A program made the translations under genes and the position numbers. The notes under the pieces are model-generated. The model searched no databases and was not told the DNA's origin. It saw nothing but the letters and a program-made list of their open reading frames with translations. A stretch of DNA of 37,863 bases from an uncultured Alphaproteobacteria bacterium (lineage in GTDB: Bacteria; Pseudomonadota; Alphaproteobacteria; RF32; CAG-239): positions 1 through 37,863 of the forward strand of contig CALXTW010000016.1 of the NCBI GenBank assembly GCA_944391515.1, read 5' to 3'. Below are positions 5,956-13,820 of the stretch, piece by piece (position 1 is the stretch's first letter; each line of letters starts with the position of its first letter).

Positions 5956-7837
5956 TTGCTATCTCCCCTATTCTTTTTTGAGCTCTTTTTTGTATGATGA
6001 GATATATAATTAAAATCAGAAAAATAGTTAATAACGGAATATAAATAATATTATAATCGGTTATTTGGCTTAGTTTTTGTATGTTTTCTTCTTTGATGAG
6101 GTATGCAAGTTTATTAATTTCTTGTTGCAACTCCAAAATTCGTTGTTTGTTGTTTTCCACTTCTTTGATTTGTTGTGCTGTCAGCGGTGTAAATACTTGT
6201 TGAGTTGCTTTGGCATAGGTTTGTGCCAGAAGTTGCCGTTGGTTGAGTTCAAATTGCGCCTGGCTATAAGCGTTAGCGTATTTGTTAAATGTTTGTGAGT
6301 AGATGTTTTCGCCGACGGTTTTAATGTTGAATGGCTCTGAATTATGCAAACCCAATACATCTTCTTTTCCTGTGAGGTAGTCCAAAAGACGAAGTAATAG
6401 CGAGCCATTATCATAAATTGGGGCTAGTCCATAAACCGGATTGTTGGGGGTGGAACTGGTGTCCGCCCAATTTTCGGCAACAATGAAATCGCTGTCAGCT
6501 AAGATAATGATTTTTCCCGGAGCGATGGAATAAGGTAAATATGGAGGTAATTTCTTTTCGCTTGGGGTGCCTGCAAGTATATTTTTGGAGAATGATGAGA
6601 AGAATTTTCCTTCTATCTCGGCTCCTAATATATATTGCTCGTTTCCTTCCTTAAACTTATTTTCCAATTCTGCTTGATCTTGCTTAATAAAGGAATCTGA
6701 GTTGCTCCAGTTGGCGTGTGATGTTGTTGTGAGCAAAGGGGTGAATTTTATTTGAGTATTATCATCTTTGGGGACAATCATTCCTGAACTCTTAAATCTG
6801 ATTTGATTCAGCCCTTGTGTTGCTGAATTGTCTTGATTTATTTGTTCGGGGTTTAGTAATAGCCAATAAGGGTAGTTTTTGGTTTGGGGGCCAATAGAAG
6901 TATTAATTTGGGTGAGTTCGCCTAAATTTCTATCTCCTACAATTTTATCTTGAGGAATTGAAAAACCCCAATTTTTGAATAAAGGGTTCAGATTAGCGGT
7001 AAAGGCGCTTAATTTTCCTTTATCAGCGGCCTTCTTTTCACTGTATATGTCGGAGATGATAATTAATTTTCCGCCTCGCAAAACATATTGGTCTAATGCA
7101 TAAGCAAATAAGGGGCTTAGTTTTGTAATATTTATGACAAGCAAAACATCTATATTGGTAGGAATTTGAGAAATTCTGTCGCTTAACTCAATAATATTAT
7201 AGTCGTTTTGAATTTGTGCCACAATGGCCCAATTAGGAATTGATTGACCATAGGCGTGAGTAATTAGCGGAAGTTGTGGGCTGACCAAGCCGATGTTTTT
7301 GTGTGAGCCGGTATTGATTTTTGCTAAAATTCGACTGATGTCGTTTTCTAGGTAACCACTGCGGGCAGCAATGAAGTTGGGAATAACTGCTGATTTGCCC
7401 AAAGCATTGGAGATTACGGCGCCAAAGTAGAGGTTGCTTTGACCGCTAGTGTCTGATAAAGCTTTTATCCCTGCTTTTTTTGCATCTTCTTCGGCTGAAG
7501 AAAATGGTTTGGGATCAATAATTTCAATTTTTATCTTATCTGCTCCGGCAATTTGTTGATACTTTCTCAAATATCTGGTGACAAATTGTGCATAGTTTGC
7601 GTAGGCCGGATTTTCTTGAGTTAAGGCGTTCGATAAATATAATTTGATTTGTACCGGTGAGGTTAAGGATGAAAGTATCTTTTGGCTAGATGGTGAAAGT
7701 GAGTATTTTTGGCTCGTCGTCATGTCAAATTTTAGAGATGGTAAGAGTAAGCGAACCGTAATGTTGAGGCTTAGAAATATTACCACAATCAGTAAGATAA
7801 AAATGATTAGCGGAAAGCTTTTATTTTTATTGGTCAT
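5936..7837 (-). CDS. GldG-like ABC-associated periplasmic subunit
   Basis: 633 residues. A membrane helix at about 9-33, a long periplasmic part with the GldG/DUF7088-type thioredoxin-like then Rossmann-like regions (LRKYQQIAGADKIKIEIIDP; VLLVINITKLSPLFAYALDQ; LADSDFIV), a coiled coil near 555-595 and a second helix at about 600-620. GldG partners an ABC permease (GldF) and ATPase (GldA) in gliding Bacteroidetes. In proteobacteria the same trio is common with no link to gliding, and its substrate is unsettled. The ribosome site TAAGGAG overlaps the permease stop, so the genes are cotranslated. Confidence 0.75.
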   Translation of the reverse strand: MTNKNKSFPLIIFILLIVVIFLSLNITVRLLLPSLKFDMTTSQKYSLSPSSQKILSSLTSPVQIKLYLSNALTQENPAYANYAQFVTRYLRKYQQIAGADKIKIEIIDPKPFSSAEEDAKKAGIKALSDTSGQSNLYFGAVISNALGKSAVIPNFIAARSGYLENDISRILAKINTGSHKNIGLVSPQLPLITHAYGQSIPNWAIVAQIQNDYNIIELSDRISQIPTNIDVLLVINITKLSPLFAYALDQYVLRGGKLIIISDIYSEKKAADKGKLSAFTANLNPLFKNWGFSIPQDKIVGDRNLGELTQINTSIGPQTKNYPYWLLLNPEQINQDNSATQGLNQIRFKSSGMIVPKDDNTQIKFTPLLTTTSHANWSNSDSFIKQDQAELENKFKEGNEQYILGAEIEGKFFSSFSKNILAGTPSEKKLPPYLPYSIAPGKIIILADSDFIVAENWADTSSTPNNPVYGLAPIYDNGSLLLRLLDYLTGKEDVLGLHNSEPFNIKTVGENIYSQTFNKYANAYSQAQFELNQRQLLAQTYAKATQQVFTPLTAQQIKEVENNKQRILELQQEINKLAYLIKEENIQKLSQITDYNIIYIPLLTIFLILIIYLIIQKRAQKRIGEIANELRSN

Positions 7838-7846
7838 GGTTGCTCC

Positions 7847-8587
7847 TTACTGCTTTTTATAATCAATGGCGAGGCGATTTAGCCATAAAATCAGAACCGT
7901 TAATGACAAAAAGTATGTCAGATTATCTAGTCCCGGTTCTCCTTGTATGAAATCTTGGTAATTGTGGTAAAAATTAAGTGATTGACTAAGTCTATAGGTT
8001 ATATTTTCTGATAAATTAAACAGCGGCAACAGAATAAAATCATAGTTTAATGAAGTGAGTAGCCAGCAGCTAAATACCGAAAATAAGTAAGCCAATACGG
8101 CATTGTTGTTAAACGAAGATATTAAACAGCCGATAGCTGTTAATACCACGATGGTTAGCAATGCTCCTATGTAGCCAGATGCAATATTTATCCAATCAAG
8201 CTTGATTAAAAAGGAAACATAAATGATAAACGGGCTGGTTAAAACCAAAAGCAAAAGTCCAAACAAAACAGCGGCACTGAACTTGCCAAGAATGATGGAA
8301 TTATAGGAAATTGGTTGGGTTAAAATAAATTCTATTGTTCCTGAGCGGCGTTCGTCTGACCAGAGTTTCATGGTGAGTGCCGGAATTAAAATCGTTAAAA
8401 CTTCAGGTTGATAGCTGAAAAAAGATATCAAGTTCGTGTTGTTGTTCATAAAAAAATAGGCAGAGTAAAAGGTGGAGAACATTGATATGACTAAATAGAC
8501 TCCAATGATGATATAAGCTGTCGGAGTGCGGAAATAACTACCGAATTCTTTTTTGAGAATGGTTAAACTATCTGTCAACATTTTCAT
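7847..8587 (-). CDS. ABC-2 type permease, GldF-like
   Basis: 246 residues with about six membrane helices. The start LTILKKEFGSYFRTPTAYII and the segment LWSDERRSGTIEFILTQPIS are characteristic of ABC-2 permeases of the GldF/NosY group. It forms the membrane channel for the ATPase encoded just upstream, whose stop it overlaps by 20 bases. The next gene is the GldG-like subunit. Confidence 0.85.
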   Translation of the reverse strand: MKMLTDSLTILKKEFGSYFRTPTAYIIIGVYLVISMFSTFYSAYFFMNNNTNLISFFSYQPEVLTILIPALTMKLWSDERRSGTIEFILTQPISYNSIILGKFSAAVLFGLLLLVLTSPFIIYVSFLIKLDWINIASGYIGALLTIVVLTAIGCLISSFNNNAVLAYLFSVFSCWLLTSLNYDFILLPLFNLSENITYRLSQSLNFYHNYQDFIQGEPGLDNLTYFLSLTVLILWLNRLAIDYKKQ

Positions 8588-9299
8588 TTTCTCCAGTCAT
8601 GGCACGAAAAGCTGAGGCTATATCAAAATCATTACCGCTGAGCTTTAGCTCTTGTGGTGAGGTGTCGCGAATGAGTTTTCCTTTGTGGAGCAAAAGAACA
8701 CGATTGGATATGGCTTCGACTTCTTCTAATATATGTGTTGATATGATGATTATGCTTTGTTGGCCGTATTGGCGGATGAACTTGTGCATTTCAAACTTTT
8801 GATTGGGGTCAAGCCCTTCGGTCGGCTCATCTAAAATCAGAATCTTGGGTCTATGAAGAAGAGCTGCGGCAATGGCTACGCGGTGTTTAAATCCTTTAGA
8901 AAGTGTTTCTATCCTTTGATTTAAAACATTTTGTAGTTGCAGGTTAATGATTGTTTCTTTAAGGGCTTTTTGTAAGCCTTGTCCGTTCAGATGACGAAGG
9001 TGTCCCGCAAAACTCAGGAAATCATAAACCGACATTTCGGGATAAAGGGGGGCGTTTTCCGGAACATAGCCTATTTTGGAGAGAACGGCGACTCGTTCTT
9101 GTTGGGGATTATGTCCGTAGATTTCCACACTGCCGGAACTTTGGTTGAGATATCCGGTAAGAATTCTTAACAGCGTGGTCTTCCCTGCTCCGTTTGGCCC
9201 TAAAAGTGAAACAATATCACCTTTGTTGAGGCAAAAGTTTAAGTTATCCAACGCTTTGCGGTTATCGAAGCTTTTTGATATATTCTTGGCTACTATCAT
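8568..9299 (-). CDS. ABC transporter ATPase, GldA-like
   Basis: 243 residues with a full nucleotide-binding domain: Walker A GPNGAGKTT, Q-loop in IGYVPENAPLYPEM, signature LSKGFKHRV, Walker B ILILDEPTEGLDP, and switch His in STHILEE. The signature is LSKGF rather than LSGGQ, which is common in this exporter-type subgroup. It is the first gene of the five-gene minus-strand operon (ATPase, permease, GldG-like, DUF4340, histidine kinase), divergent from mlaD with 153 bp between. It powers the partner permease; substrate not evident. Confidence 0.88.
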   Translation of the reverse strand: MIVAKNISKSFDNRKALDNLNFCLNKGDIVSLLGPNGAGKTTLLRILTGYLNQSSGSVEIYGHNPQQERVAVLSKIGYVPENAPLYPEMSVYDFLSFAGHLRHLNGQGLQKALKETIINLQLQNVLNQRIETLSKGFKHRVAIAAALLHRPKILILDEPTEGLDPNQKFEMHKFIRQYGQQSIIIISTHILEEVEAISNRVLLLHKGKLIRDTSPQELKLSGNDFDIASAFRAMTGENENVDR

Positions 9300-9452
9300 C
9301 TTTTATCCCAAAATAATCTTATTTACTCGGGGATATATTAGCAGAGTTTTTTTAAATTTTAACAACTATTTTCATTTTTCAAAATGTTTAATGACAAAAC
9401 GGTTATTTTAATTTATGAATATAAGAAATAATTTTTTATGGAGTAGATTGAA

Positions 9453-10004
9453 GTGGCTGATACTTATACTAAAGAAGAAACTCAATCCTTTAAGGTCGGA
9501 GCGTGTGTCGCTGTGGTGATTTTGGCTCTCATCGGCTATAAGTCTTTGACAGCTAATGAAGTTGAACATGCTGATAACGGTACCTATTATTCATTAGATG
9601 CCAGATTTGGCAGAACCGATGGTCTTTTGGTTGGAGATGCCGTACGTATGGCCGGTGTTACAATCGGTAAAGTTGTCGGAGCCAGATTGGATGAGCATTT
9701 TAATGCCATTATGACGTTGGATATTAAAGAAGGTGTGCATATTCCGGATGACAGTAGTGCTTCTATCGTCAGTGCAGGAATTTTGGGCTCTAAATATATT
9801 GAGATTGAACCAGGTGGGTCGATGGATAATTTACAACCCGGTGGTGAGTTCTCTTATACTCAAGATGCTATGGTGATTGAGGAACTCTTAGATAGAATCA
9901 TCTCTATCGGAAAAGCTAATCGCAATCCAAGTGATAAAAATGCAAAAATCGAAAATAAAGACGAAAAGGTATCGTCTGAACAAAATCTTGATTTTGATAT
10001 GTAA
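9453..10004 (+). CDS. mlaD: MlaD-family lipid-transport protein, copy 1
   Basis: 183 residues from a GTG start with GGAG nine bases upstream. Short cytoplasmic tail, one membrane helix (about 16-33), then an MCE/MlaD domain (about 45-125) with the usual GLLVGDAVRMAGVTIGKV and GILGSKYIEIEPG. MlaD forms periplasmic rings and carries phospholipids between membranes together with the MlaE permease and MlaF ATPase, neither of which is in this window. The C-terminal tail is Lys/Glu/Asn-rich and probably disordered. A second MCE gene follows 21 bases later, an unusual tandem. Confidence 0.88.
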   Translation: MADTYTKEETQSFKVGACVAVVILALIGYKSLTANEVEHADNGTYYSLDARFGRTDGLLVGDAVRMAGVTIGKVVGARLDEHFNAIMTLDIKEGVHIPDDSSASIVSAGILGSKYIEIEPGGSMDNLQPGGEFSYTQDAMVIEELLDRIISIGKANRNPSDKNAKIENKDEKVSSEQNLDFDM

Positions 10005-10025
10005 GTCTTATGAAGGAGTTTTATT

Positions 10026-10484
10026 ATGAATAAAAAACCGGTCGAAACTATTATGGGTATTGTCGTTCTTGTTGTTGCGGCATTCTTCTTATATTTTGCA
10101 TATCAGGTCTCTGATTTGCAGGTGGTTAAAGGTTATGATATTAATGCCAAATTCTTGAAAGTCGGCGGATTAACCGTTGGCTCAGATGTCAGAATTAACG
10201 GTATTAAGGTTGGTACGGTAATTGCTCAATCTTTGGATCCTGTTGACTATGTGGCTGATGTCAAATTAAGTATCGCTCCTGATGTTAAATTGCCTAAAGA
10301 TAGTGTCGTTTCTATTGTCGGTGATGGTTTGGTTGGTAATAAATTTGTTAAAATCGAACCTGGCAAATCTAAAGAAATGTTGCAAAATGGTGATACCGTT
10401 GCAAATACACGTGATTTTAAGACTTTGGAAGATATGGTCGGTGAAATTATCTTTATGGTGACAGATAATGGTGATAAGAAATAA
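10026..10484 (+). CDS. MlaD-family lipid-transport protein, copy 2
   Basis: 152 residues, ATG with AAGGAG eight bases upstream. One membrane helix (about 9-27) and an MCE domain aligned throughout with copy 1: KVGGLTVGSDVRINGIKVGT and DGLVGNKFVKIEPGKS. Roughly a third of the residues match, so the duplication is old. It ends shortly after the domain, as single-domain MlaD proteins do. Its stop overlaps the start of the DUF2155 gene. The two copies could form mixed rings or serve separate transporters; the sequence cannot decide. Confidence 0.88.
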   Translation: MNKKPVETIMGIVVLVVAAFFLYFAYQVSDLQVVKGYDINAKFLKVGGLTVGSDVRINGIKVGTVIAQSLDPVDYVADVKLSIAPDVKLPKDSVVSIVGDGLVGNKFVKIEPGKSKEMLQNGDTVANTRDFKTLEDMVGEIIFMVTDNGDKK

Positions 10485-11634
10485 TTGGCTTTGTTCTTCA
10501 GTTGTGATTGCCGGACTCTTTTGTCCGGCTTTGTCTCATGCTTATCAGCTTGAGATGAATACAGCACAACTGCAGGCTATGGATAAAATTACCGGACGTG
10601 TCAGTGAAATTGAAGTTCCGGTGAATGGTGAAGTTAAATTCGGTAGCTTTTCGATTGTGGTACGTTCTTGTAAGGCTACGCCACCTGAGGAAACGCCTGA
10701 GAACTATGCTTTTGTTGATGTGGCCGATACCACTAAAGATGGTAAACTCTATAACATCTTTAAGGGATGGATGATGTCTTCTTCTCCGGCTCTGAATGCT
10801 GTTGAGCATCCGATTTATGATGTTTGGTTGCTGAAATGCGTTAATAAAAACATTGATAAATCTAGGTTGCTTTCGCAAGAGAGTTTATCAGAGCGTGATG
10901 GTTTGCCGAAAAAAGAAGATATTGTTCAGGCTGAGACTTTATCTCGTGAAGCTCTTATAGCTGAAGAAGCTAAGGCCGAAGCTAAAGCCGCTGAAACAGA
11001 GAGCAAAGTTGAAGAGGAAACATCGAGCAAGGCAGAACAAGTTTCACCAAGTAATAATGAGGAAAAGATAAATTCAGAAAAGGCTGCTCCTCTTTTGCAA
11101 GAAGATGATAAGTTGCCGATTGTTCCTGAAATTGTGGAAGAAAAAACTTTAGGAAAAGCGGTTGAACCGGCTCAGGTAATTGAAAATTCTAATTCTGATA
11201 CTGAGGCTAAAGTTGAGGAAAACAGTGACTCTAATGCTCCGCAACCTCTGCTGCCTAACTTAGATGATAATACTCCTCAGCCTTTACTTAATATTCCTAA
11301 TATGGACCAAAATGTAGAGGAAAAGGTTGAGGTTGATAATTCAGCACAAAAGGCAGAAAATGATAATGCACAACCAGAATTGCTGGAAAAAACAATTGTT
11401 AAAGAGGCTGTAGATGTCTCTCAAAAGCCGATTGTAATTACGAATACAGTTGAAAATATCACTGAGGTTTCTGCTCAATCTCAGGAAAATACGAGAAATC
11501 AACAAGTTCCACTCGATGAGAAAAAACAACCCGAAGCTGAGCTTCAGGCTGGTGCAGATATTGTGCCTGCAGTTGATGAAAATATTCCTGAGGAAGAAGA
11601 CCAATTTATTGAGGAAGAGACCATTTCTCAATAA
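10468..11634 (+). CDS. DUF2155 periplasmic protein with long acidic C-terminal tail
   Basis: 388 residues. A signal peptide (cleavage likely after ALSHA) leads to a DUF2155 domain at about 28-130, including AQLQAMDKITGRVSEIEVP and GWMMSSSPALNAVEHPIYDV. DUF2155 genes often follow mlaD in alphaproteobacteria; the function is unknown but the context points to envelope lipid transport. The remaining 250 residues are Glu/Ala/Asn-rich and low-complexity, with a repeated PQPLL motif (around residue 255-275). Usual DUF2155 proteins are far shorter, so the tail is an extension. ATG at 10468 lies inside the end of mlaD copy 2; GTG at 10471 is an equal alternative. Confidence 0.8.
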   Translation: MVIRNNWLCSSVVIAGLFCPALSHAYQLEMNTAQLQAMDKITGRVSEIEVPVNGEVKFGSFSIVVRSCKATPPEETPENYAFVDVADTTKDGKLYNIFKGWMMSSSPALNAVEHPIYDVWLLKCVNKNIDKSRLLSQESLSERDGLPKKEDIVQAETLSREALIAEEAKAEAKAAETESKVEEETSSKAEQVSPSNNEEKINSEKAAPLLQEDDKLPIVPEIVEEKTLGKAVEPAQVIENSNSDTEAKVEENSDSNAPQPLLPNLDDNTPQPLLNIPNMDQNVEEKVEVDNSAQKAENDNAQPELLEKTIVKEAVDVSQKPIVITNTVENITEVSAQSQENTRNQQVPLDEKKQPEAELQAGADIVPAVDENIPEEEDQFIEEETISQ

Positions 11635-11671
11635 TTGTTTGGAAGTGAAAGAGTAAAATTTAGGGGGTAAA

Positions 11672-12607
11672 ATGTCTCAAAGTCCTATTGATGTCAGTTT
11701 TGTGATGACGGTTTATAATAAAGAATATTATTTACCGTCGGTGTTGGCTGCCCTGCTCCACCAAACCGGTTTGAAAAATCCGGAATTTATTTTTGTGGAC
11801 GATGTTTCTTCCGATAAATCAGTGGATATTATTCGGGAAATGACCAAAGGCATTCCCAATGTGAAGATTATTACCAATGAAAAAAACCGTGGGATTAGTG
11901 TTCGCATTAACCAAGGTATTCGTGAAGCTCAAGGTGAATATACCAGAATGCTTGATTCTGATGATATTTTTCCATTGGATTCAACTGAAAAAATGCTGGA
12001 ATTAGCAAAAAAACATAAAGCTGATATGGTCTATGGCTGTTTTACCAAAACAGGTAAAGAACCGCAGAAATTAGAAAAAGAGTATTTGGGAGATTTTACC
12101 TATAAATATAATCCTAATGCTTTACAAATGATTTTGACCGGACGGTTTACTCGTATGGGGCAGCTTATCAGAACATCTGTGCTCAAAGAAGCTAAAGGAG
12201 CAGATGAAAGAGTCTTTATTCAAGATGAATCTATTCCTTTGCGTTGCGCTCCGCATGCATTAGGTGCAATTAAAATGACGGCTAATGTCGTTTTGGTACC
12301 AAAAGAATTAGGTAATTTTTCGGGAAATAAAATCCAACTCGATAATGATCGGTTCTTGGCTTATTATTACATGATTGCCGACAATCCGAAATTGCCAATC
12401 TGGGCGATGAAGTTGTTGAACAAACGCGCCGTATCCGCTTACTGGAAGTTTTATAAAAAGACTAGAAAAAATCCTTGTTTTTCAAAGGTGTTTTTTAATT
12501 ATCTTCGTTGTAAAATTATGTTGCCAAAACCAAATTTGCCAGCCTTGAAAAAAATGCGTGATGAGTTTTTGGCGTTGGAAAATGTACGCAGAATAAAACC
12601 GGAATAA
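11672..12607 (+). CDS. Family 2 glycosyltransferase
   Basis: 311 residues with a GT-A fold start: VSFVMTVYNKEYYLPSVLAA, FVDDVSSDKS (nucleotide-binding Asp at 43-44), NRGISVRINQGI, and the metal/donor motif LDSDD at 94-98. The C-terminal third is basic and mixed helical with no clear membrane helix. It probably adds sugar to a lipid or surface glycan; the acceptor is unknown. ATG is preceded by GGGGG. It lies 37 bases after the DUF2155 gene and is closed by a strong terminator, so it may be the last gene of the mlaD transcript. Confidence 0.85.
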   Translation: MSQSPIDVSFVMTVYNKEYYLPSVLAALLHQTGLKNPEFIFVDDVSSDKSVDIIREMTKGIPNVKIITNEKNRGISVRINQGIREAQGEYTRMLDSDDIFPLDSTEKMLELAKKHKADMVYGCFTKTGKEPQKLEKEYLGDFTYKYNPNALQMILTGRFTRMGQLIRTSVLKEAKGADERVFIQDESIPLRCAPHALGAIKMTANVVLVPKELGNFSGNKIQLDNDRFLAYYYMIADNPKLPIWAMKLLNKRAVSAYWKFYKKTRKNPCFSKVFFNYLRCKIMLPKPNLPALKKMRDEFLALENVRRIKPE

Positions 12608-12627
12608 TTGATAAAATGAGTTCTTGT

Positions 12628-12655
12628 AGCCTCTCAGATGAGAGGCTTTTGTTTT
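12628..12655 (+). terminator. Terminator after the glycosyltransferase gene
   Basis: AGCCTCTC/GAGAGGCT (12628-12635 with 12640-12647), loop AGAT, tail TTTGTTTT. It directly precedes the right repeat arm, mirroring the terminator next to the left arm. Confidence 0.9.
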
Positions 12656-12660
12656 AATAT

Positions 12661-12939
12661 CTTTAGCCAAAATTAAAATCTTAGTGTAAAAGGCTTTGAC
12701 AAACGGTTTTGAATATGCTAAATTATAACATGATAGGGTTCAGTTATAATGAGGTATATTATGAGAAAGCAGCTTGTGATAGGATTATCCGTACTTGCAC
12801 TAACCGGATTGGGCGGTGTGAGTAACAATAGTGTTCATGAACATTCACAATCAGCAACCTCTAAATACATACACTTCGTAAGAACTTGTCAAAACCAAAC
12901 CTTTGAACCTCTATCTCGGGCAAGCCTAGAGATAGGCTT
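12661..12939. repeat. Right arm of long inverted repeat (pairs with 1-279)
   Basis: Inverted copy of 1-279. It starts just after the terminator of the glycosyltransferase gene and ends inside codon 60 of the cysteine-rich gene, where the left copy is cut by the window edge. The two arms point outwards and enclose about 12.4 kb, each with an outward promoter and leader. Confidence 0.95.
12696..12724 (+). promoter_or_regulatory. Promoter of the cysteine-rich gene
   Basis: TTGACA (12696-12701), a 17-base spacer and TAAATT (12719-12724), 36 bases before the ATG at 12761. The 60-base block that contains it is identical in the left repeat arm. It sits just after the glycosyltransferase terminator, so it starts a separate transcript. 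Confidence 0.6.
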
Positions 12940-13810
12940 GCCTATGCGCAATTCTTTTCAAACCGCGGGTGTTCATTTTATTACCTCAGCCCCCACCGAT
13001 GAACCAAATTTTGAGGTGCGAGATAGATGTTTATCTGCCGGCTATGCGACGGAAGCATCTTCTTGTAGTGGGGATAGATTACCCGGTAAAGTATGTCCTT
13101 ATGATAGTAGCTTGGTTGAAGGCTGTTATCCGCCGGATACCTGGTGTTCAAAATATGGTTATTCGATTACGGCCGGAAGTTGCAGTTTTCCGGAGTTTCC
13201 ACAAGATAAATGTCCTTATAATGAGAATATGTATTCTCGTTGTGCGTTAGATGTTGAGCAAGCTTGTCAAACAACAGGCTATAACGCCCAATGTGAAAGC
13301 GGATATATTCAAGATGAGGCAGATGTTTGCTCTTATGACAGTCGTTATAAAAAATGTGTCTGTAATCCTTGTGATGGATATGACTATAGTTTTGATGAGG
13401 CCAATGAGCAAGGCTATCACGCGTCGAGCATGTTTTGTAACTCCTGCGGAGAAATAAAATACAAAAGAGTAGAAAATAATTGTGATGGCTACAAGCTTTG
13501 TGAATATGGCGGGAGCTCGTTGGATGTTTGTTGGAGCGGCAGCACCAAATATTTTAAGGATTGCGAGACGAATTGTGAAAATAAATGCACCTTATTAACC
13601 TGTCCGTTGGGAATGTATTGTGAATATGAAAGTTGCACCAAAAAATGGTGTGTCATTGGTTGTGGCAACGGCAAAATAGATGTCGATGCTTTTTGTAAGC
13701 GTCCGAATACCGATTGCGATAGTTTGGGATATACTCGCACGTTAACCTCATGCGCGGGAAGATTTGCGCTTGGCTGTCCGTTTGACAGTACAAAATATCA
13801 CTGTTTTTAG
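12761..13810 (+). CDS. Secreted cysteine-rich repeat protein
   Basis: 349 residues with more than 30 cysteines. The start is ATG at 12761 with GAGG seven bases before; ATG at 12749 lacks a ribosome site. After the leader (about 1-20) come three adjacent cysteine modules at about 90-122, 129-161 and 169-199, then a Cys/Gly-rich middle, then a fourth module at 319-348. Module pattern: C-x3-GY-x(5-9)-C-x(7-11)-C-[PS]-[YF]-[DN]-x(3-7)-C. The next gene has the same module once. Probably an exported, disulphide-rich surface protein; no known family recognised. The promoter and first 59 codons are duplicated in inverted orientation at 1-279. It forms an operon with the next gene (stop TAG overlaps its AGGAG). 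Confidence 0.75.
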   Translation: MRKQLVIGLSVLALTGLGGVSNNSVHEHSQSATSKYIHFVRTCQNQTFEPLSRASLEIGLPMRNSFQTAGVHFITSAPTDEPNFEVRDRCLSAGYATEASSCSGDRLPGKVCPYDSSLVEGCYPPDTWCSKYGYSITAGSCSFPEFPQDKCPYNENMYSRCALDVEQACQTTGYNAQCESGYIQDEADVCSYDSRYKKCVCNPCDGYDYSFDEANEQGYHASSMFCNSCGEIKYKRVENNCDGYKLCEYGGSSLDVCWSGSTKYFKDCETNCENKCTLLTCPLGMYCEYESCTKKWCVIGCGNGKIDVDAFCKRPNTDCDSLGYTRTLTSCAGRFALGCPFDSTKYHCF

Positions 13811-13820
13811 GAGAAAAGTT

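Noticed and set aside
280..12660. A simple on/off phase-variation switch made by inversion between the repeats
   Set aside because: Both arms carry the same promoter and leader and each keeps its own gene body, so inversion would not disconnect either gene. No invertase gene is present.
12749..12760. ATG at 12749 as start of the cysteine-rich gene
   Set aside because: No ribosome site before it; the GAGG just after it serves the ATG at 12761. The left repeat copy has the same layout.
13764..13820. Upstream start for the DUF1566 protein inside the cysteine-rich gene
   Set aside because: It is a non-ATG start with no ribosome site; ATG at 13821 has AGGAG and is followed by a proper signal peptide.
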